Source: Phocoena phocoena (taxonomy: Eukaryota > Chordata > Mammalia > Artiodactyla > Phocoenidae). From it: a stretch of 64,000 nt of DNA. The notes beneath the pieces are model-generated. The model ran no database searches. It saw nothing but the letters and a program-made list of their open reading frames with translations, and had not been told where the DNA came from. Both the position numbers and the translations under genes were made by a program. This document shows, in pieces, positions 1-11,800 of the stretch; within the stretch, counting starts at the first letter, position 1, and each line of letters starts with the position of its first letter. The stretch lies in the NCBI RefSeq assembly GCF_963924675.1, contig NC_089232.1, positions 50,282,759 through 50,346,758 of the forward strand, in the 5' to 3' direction.

Positions 1-968
1 TGAAACACCAGAAAGAGAAAGTAAAAAACAATTTTGTTTAAAATCATATCAAAAAAAAAACCTAGGAATAAGCCTAACCAAGGTGGTGAAAGACTTATAC
101 GCTGAGAACTATTAAACATTGATAAAGGAAATCAAAGATGATTCAAGAAAACGGAAAGTTACCTCATGCTCTTGGACTGGAAGAAATAATATTGTTAAAA
201 TGCCCAAACTAGCCAAAGAAATCTACAGATTTAATGCAATCCCTATCAAATTACCCATGACACTTTTCACAAAACTAGAATAATTCTGAAGTTTATATGG
301 AACCACAAAATATCCAGAATTGCCAAAGTAATCCCGAGGAAAAAGAACAAAGCTAGAGGCATAACCCTTCCAGACTTCAGATAATACTACAAAGCTACCA
401 TAATCAAAACAGCATGGTACTGCACAAAAACAGACATATGAATCAATGGAACAGAATAGAGAGCCCAGAAATAAACCCACACACCTACAGCGCATTAATC
501 TTCAACAAAGGAGGCAATAATATACAAAGGGGAAAAGACAGTCTTTTCAGCAAGTGGTATGGGAAAGCTGGACAGCCACATGTAAATCAATGAAGTTAGA
601 ACACTGCCTTACACCATACACAAAAATAAACTCAAAATGGCTTAAAGACTTAAATATAAGACATGACACCATAAAACTCCTAAAGGAGAACATAGGCAAA
701 ACACTCTTTGACATACATAGTAGCAATATTTTCTTAGATCAGTCTCCCAAGGCAAAAGAAATAAAAGCAAAAATAAACAAATGGGACCTAATCAAATTTA
801 TAAGCTTTTGAACAGGAAAGGAAACCATAAACAAAATGAAGACACCTACAGACTGGGAGAAAATATTTGCAAACGATGCAACCAACAAGGGCTTAATTTC
901 CAAAATATACAAACTGCTCCTACAGCTCAATATCAAAAACACAAACAATCCAATCAGAAAAATGGGTA

Positions 969-1086
969 AAGGGAATTCCCCGGCAGCCCAGTGGTTAGGA
1001 CTCTGTGCTTTCACTGCCTAGGGTGCGGATTCAACCCACTGATGGGGGAACTAAGATCCCGCAAACCGCATGGCACGGCCAAAAAC
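969..1086 (+). mobile_element. Short CHR-type SINE inside L1
   Basis: Starts near gggaattccccggcag and ends near ggcacggcc plus A-rich tail. Flanked by aaatgggta at 960-968 and 1087-1095, a target-site duplication of L1 sequence. Confidence 0.8.
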
Positions 1087-1241
1087 AAATGGGTAGAAGA
1101 CCAAAACAGACATTTCTCCAAAGAAGACACACAGATGGCCAACATGCACATGAAAAGATGTTAGAGAAATGAAAATCAAACCTACAATGAGCTATCACCT
1201 CACACTGGTCATAATGGTCATCATCAAAAAGTCTACAAATA

Positions 1242-1456
1242 GGGCTTCCCTGGTGGTGCAGTGGTTGAGAGTCTGCCTGCCGATGCAGGGGACACGGGTT
1301 GGTGCCCCAGTCCAGGAAGACCCCCACATGCCACGGAGCGTCTGGGCCTGTGAGCCATGGTTGCTGAGCCTGCATGTCCGGAGCCTGTGCTCCGCAACGG
1401 GAGAGGCCACAACAGTGAGAGGCCCGCATACCGCAAAAAAAAAAAAAAAAAAAAAA
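1242..1456 (+). mobile_element. CHR-2 SINE inside L1
   Basis: Full-length element from gggcttccctgg to ccgcataccgc followed by a pure A-tail. Inserted after aaaaagtctacaaat of the L1. Bases of the L1 that should follow are missing on the right side. Confidence 0.9.
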
Positions 1457-2241
1457 CTTGTTCACAAATGTCTATAGCATCATTATTCACAATAGCCAAA
1501 AGGTGGAAACAACCCAAATGTCCATCAGCTGATAGGTAGATAAATAAAATGTGATATATCCATCCAATGGAATATTTCTGCAATAAAAAGGAATGAAATA
1601 CCTATACATGCTACAACTTGGATGAATCTTGAAAATATTATGCCAAGTGAAAGAAAGCAGTCACAAAAGACCACAGATTATATGATTCCATTTATATGAA
1701 ATGTTCAGAACAGGCAATTCTATAGACAGAAAGTAGATTAATGGTTGCTTGGTACTGGGCGGGGACAGAACAAGGGAATAAGAGGGTGATAGCTAAAGTA
1801 TACAGGGTTTCTTCTTAAGGTGATGAAAATATTCTAAAACTGACTGTAGTGTTGATGCACATGTCTGTGACTATAGTAAAAACTACTGAACAGTACACTT
1901 TAAATGGGTAAATTGTATGGCATGTAAATTATATCACATTTAAGCTGTTACGAAAAACAAATAATCAAATCACTACTATAAAAATCATGGTTTTCTTACA
2001 AACATCATTTAAACTGAGGTCCATTCAATGGCCTGAAAATACTTTTTTCAAATTAAAACAGCATTTTTTTCCCCAAGACTTTCAACCTTTACATTTTGGG
2101 GCTTTGTTATGATACAGTTCCTCTAAAAATAGCATTTTTACTATTAACCTTCCCCTATGCTACCTGTTGGAAAGTTGCTACGAATTCTTATGCTTTGCCC
2201 CTCTCCATTTAAAAAAGAGGAAGGAGAGAAAGAGATTTAAT

Positions 2242-2448
2242 TAATTTTTTTTTTTTTCGGTACGCGGGCCTCTCACTGTTGTGGCCTCTCCCGTTGCGGA
2301 GCACAGGCTCCAGACGCACAGGCTCAGCGGCCATGGCTCACGGGCCCAGCCGCTCCGTGGCATGTGGGATCTTCCCGGACCGGGGCACGAACCCGTGTCC
2401 CCTGCATCGGCAGGCGGACTCTCAACCACTGCGCCACCAGGGAAGCCC
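2242..2448 (-). mobile_element. CHR-2 SINE, minus orientation
   Basis: Poly-T on the left, ending ggaagccc on the right. Flanked by aagagatttaat at 2230-2241 and 2449-2460, a perfect 12-bp target-site duplication. Confidence 0.93.
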
Positions 2449-2509
2449 AAGAGATTTAATATTTAATGTATGTCTTCGATGCCTGATATTGTACATTCTT
2501 AATTTAACT

Positions 2510-2640
2510 TAATCACATTTACCTCCGTTTTATAAGTGGGAAAACAGAAGCAGAGAAGTGATTTGCCCAAGACCCTAAATGTATAAAGAGCTGGAGGGTT
2601 TGAATTCAAGTTTTTCTGACCCTCTTCTCACTTCAACACG
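2510..2640 (+). repeat. MIR fragment
   Basis: Core MIR-like string: decreasing-complexity 'ttttataagtgggaaaacag' followed by gatttgcccaagaccc and gaattcaag. Confidence 0.65.
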
Positions 2641-2715
2641 CCAAACCACCTCCCTTCTCAAGCTTCTTGTACTCTAATTTCTTCAAGTTGAACCATGAGT
2701 AACAAACATGCTTAC

Positions 2716-2852
2716 TTGGCAAGGCGAGAAGACCAATGTAAGTCTGCAGCTTCTCAAACACAGCTGTCATCTTTTTCATGTCCTGGGACAGCTCTAGATT
2801 CCTGGCTCGTAATGCAGATGTGCAAAGGGAAGCTTCACATTCTTCTTCTAAA
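2716..2852 (-). CDS. PPP1R21: PPP1R21 exon 12 (residues 363-408)
   Basis: 137 bases. The acceptor attcttag is followed by T, completing serine, then LEEECEASLCTSALRARN and on to LLALP, ending with one base (A) of the next serine codon, phase 1. The donor is gtaagc. No later exon is visible between here and the left edge, which is L1 and SINE sequence. Confidence 0.94.
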
Positions 2853-5800
2853 CTAAGAATGGGCAGATTTTATAAAAGTGAGCATCCTGAACGATTTTCA
2901 ACTAGCTATAAGAAACTATCTAAATTCTCAAACATCTATACCCAAAGAGAGAATTACCAAAAAAGGAATTTGATCTCATTTACAAGGTTCCATTTTTTAT
3001 ACCATAATACATACACCTGCTTGCTGCAAACGCCAATGCAGCAAAAGACGACTAAATGGAAGAAAAAATAAAGGGAGGTGCCCATTATCTTTCCATCCTG
3101 AGAGCAGCAAAAACATGCTTCCCTTAAAAATATTTTCAGGGAAAAAAAAAAAAAAATATTTTCAGGAGAAAAATATTTCATAGACTGAATTCCTAAAGAG
3201 AATTAATTACACAGGAACTAGGAGAGAAAATCATTGAGAAACCTTTTTCAGTGTATGTAGGTTCAAAAGTCAAACAGATTAGAAAAAACAATCTATAGGC
3301 TCAATACAAAAATAAATGCTTAACATTCATAAAATACATTTTACCATTTTCAATTTTAAATGGTGCTTTGGAAAACTTAATTATAAGGTTAAAAAAACTA
3401 TATTGACTCTTAAGAGTGTTTATTTAAAATGTGCAGTAATCAAGTAAAATGCTTTTTACACAAAGCTACGAAAGTTATTAGCACAGAATGATAATCATAT
3501 CCATTCCCTTGACCTTGCCTCTTCTATTTATTTATAGCAAACAGCTTCATTCAGTACTAAGCCCATTTACTACTAATGAACATGTCATCTTGTCAACTAA
3601 AGTGGTATTTAAACCAACGACCAAAAAATTGCCTAAAAACATAAATACCTGATAACATAGGGCTGAAGGCATATGGAACAGAACATTCCAAGAATAGGAA
3701 TCTTAAATCAAGAAAGGACTTATCCAGTGTTTCTAAAAATGTAATAGTGAAAAAATAAATTAAGATAAAATAACAATGCTTAACTGTTTCAAGTAGTAAA
3801 TACCACTTTTGCAATGGTTCTTTTTTTTTTTTTAATAGGAGAAAAAAAAATTTAATTACATATGTAGGGGAGTCCACAAAGACAATGAGACTCAAGGGCA
3901 AGTGGGGCAACTGAGGCTTATATATGCCATCCTGAGGTAAGGAATGGGATAGGAGCCTGGAGAAGGGGAAGTCACAGGATGATAAGAAGAGCAGATGTTT
4001 GGCAATTAGAAGTTTTGCAATGGTTCTTAGAGTCTTTTCAACGTAAGCCAAATCAATAAAGTGTATTCAATTTAGTGTTAAACTTCCAGAGTCAATTTTC
4101 AAAAAAACTTTAATTATATACTGAACTAAAACATTTAAGGATCTGAATGAAACTGTTTGTTTGTTTCAATAGTTTACTTGTTTCAAAATGTTCGTTTGTT
4201 TCATTAGTTTGTCATAATTCCCTGATTCCTAAAATTCTGTCATGTGCACAAATCATAGAATTCAGTTACTGAAATGCCTTTGTTAGGTTAGAATTAGGAA
4301 ATAAGATGGAAATAAGATGGCTCTTAACACATTAATTTTTAATAATAAAATTTCATATTATTGAAAAACTAAAACCTACTACTTTAGTTTTACAAGGACT
4401 TAAAAACTATAATTACTTGCTTATTTTCAATATCTTTAAGTTATTCATCTACGTATTTCCCAAACCTTATGTTACAATATACTATACTACATATATGCTC
4501 TTATTTCTCCTATGTATTATTATTATTATTGTATTATTCTTTGATTACTTTTTTTAAAGACTAAATCTTAGGATGAAAAGATTTAGATGAATTAGGACTC
4601 TTGGTAGTTTTAGACCAAAAGTATCAAAATGTACAAGGAGTATTCTCAAATTTCCAATTACATAAATTATTTTCTCTTGCCTTTCTAGAAATGTTTAAGA
4701 TGGAGCATTTAAGGCTACTTAATGACATATCCAATGAGGGCTGAAGTATGTACACAAAGTTTTTACTTTATAACTTAAATAAGTCACCAATAATAAAAAC
4801 AATATACTATTTCAAAGAAACCTAAGGATTATAAATTGCAATGTAGAGGTTAACTATTATAACCCCCACCTAGATGTTTATAGTAAAAGGATAAAAAATA
4901 CCCCAAAATGAAATATTTCCTTCAATAAATGTGTCATTCACAATCATTAAAAATACTGGTTCATATTGCATTATGTGGTTATAGTAGTAATCTCAGTACA
5001 GAATACTGAAAAAACCCTAGCTGACAAACTACAATTCAATTTTCTTAAATATAAGTTTGTGCTGCTCAAACCATGACTTTCCTTTTTCACAAAAGTCCAA
5101 ATTGGTTGTGGTGCAGAAAGGTCAGGCAGATCACAAGAAGCACATGTTATTACTTTAGTAACTCCAGCACAGCTCAGATGATACCTCGCAATTCCCCAAG
5201 CTCCCTGGCCCAGAGGGTAAGTACCTTTTTAACTGATAAGGAAGAATCTTCCTAAGAAAACATATGTAAGAGGTTAAATGCTCTGAAAAAGTTTTCAATT
5301 TCACAGTTGTCTCCTGGAAAAGAAAAAATTTCAAGGTTAATAGTGTCATTTGAAAAAGAAGAGCTCCCATTTCCAGAAGTAAAACATAGAAGAAAATTAC
5401 CAGGACAGTCACAGTATCCTCAGTAATACTTTCAAATAAATGAAGCATTCCTTCCTCAAGAGGGCGGACATAGGATGCATTTTCATGAAGATACTGTGAG
5501 AACTAAATAGAAGGGAAAGAATTGTGAGTTAAATCACTGGAAAATAAAGAACAGCAAAACATTTGCAAATGGACTTGCTGAGTTTTAAACCTAAATTCTT
5601 TTGCAAACTTTTTTTGGGAAATCAGGCTTTTACACAGAGCTCCCCTCTAAAATCCTAGATATTATTCCCAAGTCCCCATTCCATTGCAAAATGAGGAACT
5701 AGAAGAGGGATGACATAATTAATGACCAGGCATGAAGCAAATGGGGAGGGGATACTATTTACAACACAGCACCAACAGGCCTTCTTCTCTAAACAACTGC

Positions 5801-8800
5801 TTCTTCATAGGGGTCCCAGTTAAAAAAAAAAAAAAAGGTTTGATAATCAAAGCTGTATGACAGATTTTTGTGTTATATAACTCATTTAATTTAACTCATT
5901 TTTTAGAAGCAAAAGACTTTTAAGTACAGTTTCTTATTTTCACTGTATACAATGTTCAAGGTTAACAAATTCCAGGAATGTAATTATCATCAAAATGAGA
6001 ATATAAAAACTTTTATGACTGTCATGGATACTGTAATATTTACAAAGGACTAATTCAGTATGAAGAATAGATTCAGAAAAAGATTCCCCAGGCATTTAGA
6101 CAACCGAGAAGCAAGAAGTTAATTTTTCACTTGTGAAATATCTCAGTTTTCTAAATACTGTATAATGGCTCAAATTTCTTTTTCTCAGTATGGAAATGTA
6201 AGGTCTCATTTTGCAGTTGGTGATTCAATTGGCCCTACTGCAAACTACACAGATATATGGCCCTGGGAAATTCAGTCTCTCTGGGCTTCGATCTTTGGAG
6301 CTGTAAATAAGTTGAACTCTAAGCTCAGGTATAAACGTCTACTTTATGATTCTATGAACAAGTCTAAACGCTTTGGTCATCTTTTAACAAATGGTTTCTG
6401 AATCTTCAGTAATACAGACTTAATAGAAAATCACATAGGGCCTTTCAGAGGCCAAAGCACCAAAGGTAAAATATTGAGAAAAATAGGAATTCTTCAAAGT
6501 AATGAAATGTTTCTATTAAGATTAACATATTTGATTCTCACTGTGTGGGCATAATATGGCAACAAGCTAAAATAAAGTAATGGCGGGAATTCCCTAGTGG
6601 TCCAGTAGTTAAGACTCAGCGCTTTCACTGCTGGGGTCCGGGTTCAATCCCTAGTTGAGGAACTAAGATCCCGCAAGCCAGACGGTGTGGTCAAAAAACC
6701 CCCAAAACCAACCAAACAGATAAATAAATAAATAAAATAAAAAGTAAATAAAATAAAATAATGGACAAAGAATCAGTGGAAAAAAATGTTTTTATATTAT
6801 AGGAAGTATAAAAGAAAATATAACTACATTAAAATGCTGCAGTTCCATTTTCCTTACCGAGGTCATCTGAAAGCTTTTTCCCACGGTGATATTAAAGACC
6901 ATTTCAAAGGCCCAAAGTTTAATTTTTATGAACTTCAAAAGATTTGTGGAGTCAGATGAAAATTGATGAAAAGCAAGCATCTGCTGAGGGCTTCCTATGA
7001 GTACGGCAGCATGACGACAATGGTAAGAGCTAGCCTTTACTGAGTACTTACTATGTGCCAAGCACTGTTCTTAGCACTGTACATGTATTATCTCATTAAA
7101 TCCTCAAACATACATACCTGTGGGGTAGGTACTTTATCCTCCATTTTCAAGATGCACAGAGAGGTTAAATAAACTGACCAAGGGGACATAGAAAGTGGCA
7201 GAACTGGGCTACCACCCCAGAAGTATGACTCCAGAATCTAAGCCTTTGCTATACTAACAGGATCTGTGGACATAAATACTATTCAAACCCTGGAAATACT
7301 GCATGATGCACACACAGACACCAAAAAAAAGCTGATGAGAAAAACCAGGTACGTAGAGAGTGGCATGACTCACTTCAGACACCACAGTATGGGGCACTTA
7401 GAGTTCATCTATTACAAGCCCCCTAATTTCCTCCCTTCAAGATGGCCCCAATAATCCCCACCCCCTGCTATTCTTGGCTCTGAGTAACACCCACCCTCAC
7501 ACACTGTGTCAGGGCCAGTCTGTGTTACCAGTACAATACGGCAAAAGTGGTGGTATGTGACTACATGCATACTCCCTATGGTTTCCTACTCCATGGTTTT
7601 GCTCATGTCTTTCCCTCTCCTGTGGTGAAAAAATACCCACCCCGCTTCACTCCTCCCATGCAAATCATGCTCATTTTTCAAAGTCCAGTTAAATCACCAA
7701 AGAACCTTTCCAGACACTACCACCGACAGCAATCTCCCCTCCCTGATGACCTCATATCACTTACTGCCCATACCACTCACTCACACTAAGGTCTTTAACA
7801 ACTCCCTTACTATTTCATTTCTTAAGAATCCCCACGTTTGCCATATTTTACCTTAAGGGTAAAGACTACGATTTGTAGCTTTTCCCATGTCCTCCACAGT
7901 ACTTGGCAGAGGCACACGAGTGGTCTGATAATTAGTAACAAGTCTCCACGTTTGTTCAGGGCAAACAAAAAGTATCCTGAGTTAAATGTACCTTCTGATT
8001 CAATGGAGATATAGTGTCAATGGCAGAATCAACAGGAAAAATCTGAATCCTCTGTTCTGTATAGGTGTGAAAGTTCAGAAGACCCTTGACGAGATCTTGA
8101 ACAAAAGCCAGGGCCTGCCCAGCGATATCCCGCATCTTCAGCTTCAAAATGAAAAGGATACAGTTAAAGTCAACTATCAAGTTATTACTCCCAAACAACT
8201 TTATTAAGTCTGCTTTTGGAGAAACATTTGAACTCAAGTATAATTATTCCTTAATTTAAATTCATTTGCTCCCACTTAGATTTTAATACTACCATCTAAG
8301 TAATTACAATAGAAAGCCGCCAGCTTTGGTACATATACCTCTCCACTTAACCTAGACTGTTTAAGTGCAAAACCTAAAAGAAAGGTATGACTCAAAAATC
8401 AGTGCATCCCACAATTCAGTTCTAATGTTATCAGACAAGAGACAGCAAAAATCTATATTATTTACAAATTCAAAAAACAGCAAGTTTCACAATTTTTAAG
8501 AATGTATGAGGAAAGAAAGTAAAAGTTAAACGCAATGGTTTGGTGCACTAAACAGAGGCCCAAACAACGAATTGGTGTTTCTGAAAAGTTTGACACACAC
8601 ATCACTGAAAATAAAAACTTCATCTTTACCTGATGTCTCCTATTGTGGACTGGAACGTTCAGAGCATTATACTGACTATATTCTACAAAACAAAAATGGC
8701 TGTTCATTAAGTCATTTTACATTTACGAAAAAAGAGCTTAACTGAGAAATAATAAATGCTCATCCCATTTCCCAGCTTCTCAGCCCCTTCCCTTCCTGAT

Positions 8801-11800
8801 CACTGCAGTGCACTCTGCACAGGCCTCTTTGTACTATGCACCCCTCATTCCCACCACTCCCAACAGGGGGGCTCATCCATCCCAGTTGGGCCAATCAGCT
8901 GGTGCATCAGTTTCTCTCCCCAGATCTAGGCTTTTATTCACAAATGTACACATCAGTAGGTAAAGAGATGCACACCAATCTGTTAGAATATTAAGCCACA
9001 ACAAAGTTACCGTCAACGTCTTTCCCATAAACCTGCTCCCCGTCTGCCTCTTTGATTTCTGTCAGCTGCACCACATCATTCCAACACACTGCCTCCTGTT
9101 GCTCCCTTGCCTCCCTGCATCTCCCTGACAACTCAGGCTCCAGCCCCCATCACAGCACACCAGGACTATCATCACAACAGCATCAGCCCCCTTCTCCCAT
9201 TCCAGGGTAGTCTGTACTCTGCTGCCAGATGAACTTTGTGAGTGCACAAATTTCACCAAGACATTTCCAAAAGCTTCTGCAACAACCTACTGACTTGCAA
9301 ATTAAGTCCCCCCAAGCCCTTTGCCCAGAACTTGAGGGTCCAGCCCCACCCTCCCTTTCAGAACTTACCCATCATTGGCCTCCACATCCCACCCACTCTG
9401 GCCTCCAGTCATACTTAACTAATTACTGCTGTCAGGCCCTGACAGCACCTTTATCCTACATAACCACACTCCATGCAATTCCCTGGCTCGTTCTCCCTCA
9501 CCTCTCTTACCAATAAAACCTACTTTTGCATCCTGGCCCAGCTCAAAGCACACTTCTTCCAAAAGGCTTCCCCAAACAACCCCACCAGTAGTAATCATTC
9601 TTACTCTGAAACCCCAAGAGGTTCTTCATGGAATAGCTTAGCTTATATTTTAGATATTTCTCTACCTTATTTCTTCCCTACTGGACTATACATTCCTTGA
9701 GGGTAGGTAGAGATTTTTGTCTTATACGTTTTTGCATATCCTGTGCTTCCCACCCATTTAGACTTTCAGTAAATAATCTCTAAATATTTCGGAACTAAAA
9801 GTAGTAACCTACTTGTGACATGGTAAGAACCTAAAATAGGGTGACAACTAGTACTGGAAAAGAAAGGATAAACCCAAAGAGACTCAGAAGGAAATGATTA
9901 GAACCTGATGACTAAGGAATAAGGGGAAAATGAAATGCCAAGGTTTTAAGCCTAGTGGATCAAAGTATGCTGGTGCTATTTACATTAATGTAGAAAGCAG
10001 TAACAGGTGTTGTTTTCAGATGAATTTAGGTTTTTGATATAATAATGACATATGCTGATTTCAGTGTTAGAGCAAACTACTATTTTTCTTTGGTGTCTTT
10101 TCTTCCCTCTTTTTTTAGGTCTTCCCTAAGAAAAATTGAGAAGAAGTCAAAAATTAATTTCAATGATATAATTGTAAAAAAGGAAATGTGTACTAATTTA
10201 AATTTAAGTTTCCGGATCAAATCAATTGTTTTCTTTGTCTTCAAGGTTTAGATTTAATACCTGTCTAAAGGTTACAAATTTGGCATCTGTTATATATGTA
10301 AGTTGATTTTTCTTTTTTAACTTCTTTTTGTTGCTCTTGGCTGTGTAAATTACCAGACCATTCCCAGGATGAGCAGGAAGCAGGGCTTACCCAAGTCAAC
10401 TCCCTAACTATCTCTGGGGATTGTCCAAAGGGCAGGAGATACCAGGCTAAGAAGATTCACCTCCCACCCATCCCGCCACTCCTCTCCCACCTTGCTGCCC
10501 ACCATGATCAAATTTTCTTGTACAAATATTCAGGTACTTTATGTGAAAGTTGGTTTTCACCTTGGGATATGTTAAATACATGCAATTTAAAAATGTGGCT
10601 TTGGGCTTTTTCCAAGAAGCCTAGCTTCAGAATAGTTATGTGACAAATTAAAATCTCCCTATGAAACATGAAGGCCAAAGCTGATCAAAAGGACAAAAAG
10701 AAAGCAACCCTCTGTTAGGCCAAAGAGATTTTCTGCCAAATAGATTACAAATTATTTTAATTAGTTGGCTATCATAAAGAGGTTCAGAGTTGCAAATAAT
10801 GGAAAACTGTACATAATACCTACTTGTATCATTAAAAGGTACTTTTTCATTGATGATTGATAAGGATTCTTCTAATCTACTTGACAAATCTTCATGAAGA
10901 TTCTTTAACTGTAACTGACTGAAAGAAAAAATACAAAACCACATTATCAATAGACAGTAGGTCATGATTTGCTTGTTACCTCAACAGCTGGTACCAGGCT
11001 TTCAGAGGATGGTACCTGACATCTGGGATACCCTTGGTAGTAGAGAGTTGTTAAAAAAAAAAAAAAAATGAAGATAAGAAAAATACTAAGCCTTGATTCT
11101 AAAGCTCCTGAGACTCCTGTTGAATGACTGGAAGTTTCAAAGAATTTATCACAGTCCCAATATCTTATACAATTTTAAGTTTATCTCCCCAAGCTCAAAA
11201 TAATCTTAGAGCCATTTCAAACTCATAAATTTTCTCTTTACAACACATAAATATTTGTCCAAGTATTATGGTAAACATTTTTAAAGTATTAAAGCGTTTT
11301 TTTTCTCTTGAGCTGAAAATCTGATCATTTTGGGTTTTGATTCAATTAAGACCATAGATACACCATGCATGTTCAATGCAACTAAACTGAAAAAATGCAC
11401 TTGATTGATCTTATTAAAACCTAAAATATGTCATTTATCAAATAAGTGTTGGTGCCTGCTCTTACTACCTAGAGATAAGTAATATTTTAAAACGTAAATA
11501 TCTCCAAATTATCAATAGATTGCATAACCTCATTTTATTTAAAATTATTTAAAATTTAAAGGTTGACACCATGATCATTAGTCAGTTTTCCTGACTAACG
11601 AGAAGGCCTTCTCTTTAGAGTAGTCTAAAACAGACAGAACCCAGTCCTCAGTACTGGAGCCCCAGAATGCCATCTGCCACGGTCCAAAACATCTGCAGGC
11701 TGAGGACTAATGCACAGGCCACTCTACAAAGAATTCATAAGGTCCCACAGATAACAAAACTGAAAAGGACCGTGGAGACGATCTACTCCTGTCTCATTGC

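Larger units (their letters stand above)
1..1955 (+). mobile_element. Degenerate L1 (ORF2 C-terminal end and 3' UTR) with two nested SINEs
   Basis: Bases 61-240 and 554-811 encode broken L1 ORF2 C-terminal sequence (for example NSKWLKDLNIRHDTIKLL at 636-690). The 3' UTR-like part continues to about 1955. SINEs interrupt it at 969-1086 and 1242-1456. Several stops and frameshifts show it is dead. It sits in intron 12 of PPP1R21, opposite to the gene. Confidence 0.85.

Noticed and set aside
1169..1583. Open frames such as [10 protein letters not shown] and related peptides at 1195, 2281, 51440
   Set aside because: These are translations of CHR-2 SINEs and recur wherever the SINE occurs.
3593..4051. 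152-codon minus-strand open frame
   Set aside because: It runs across a retrocopy and its flanking duplication; no recognised similarity and no splice context.
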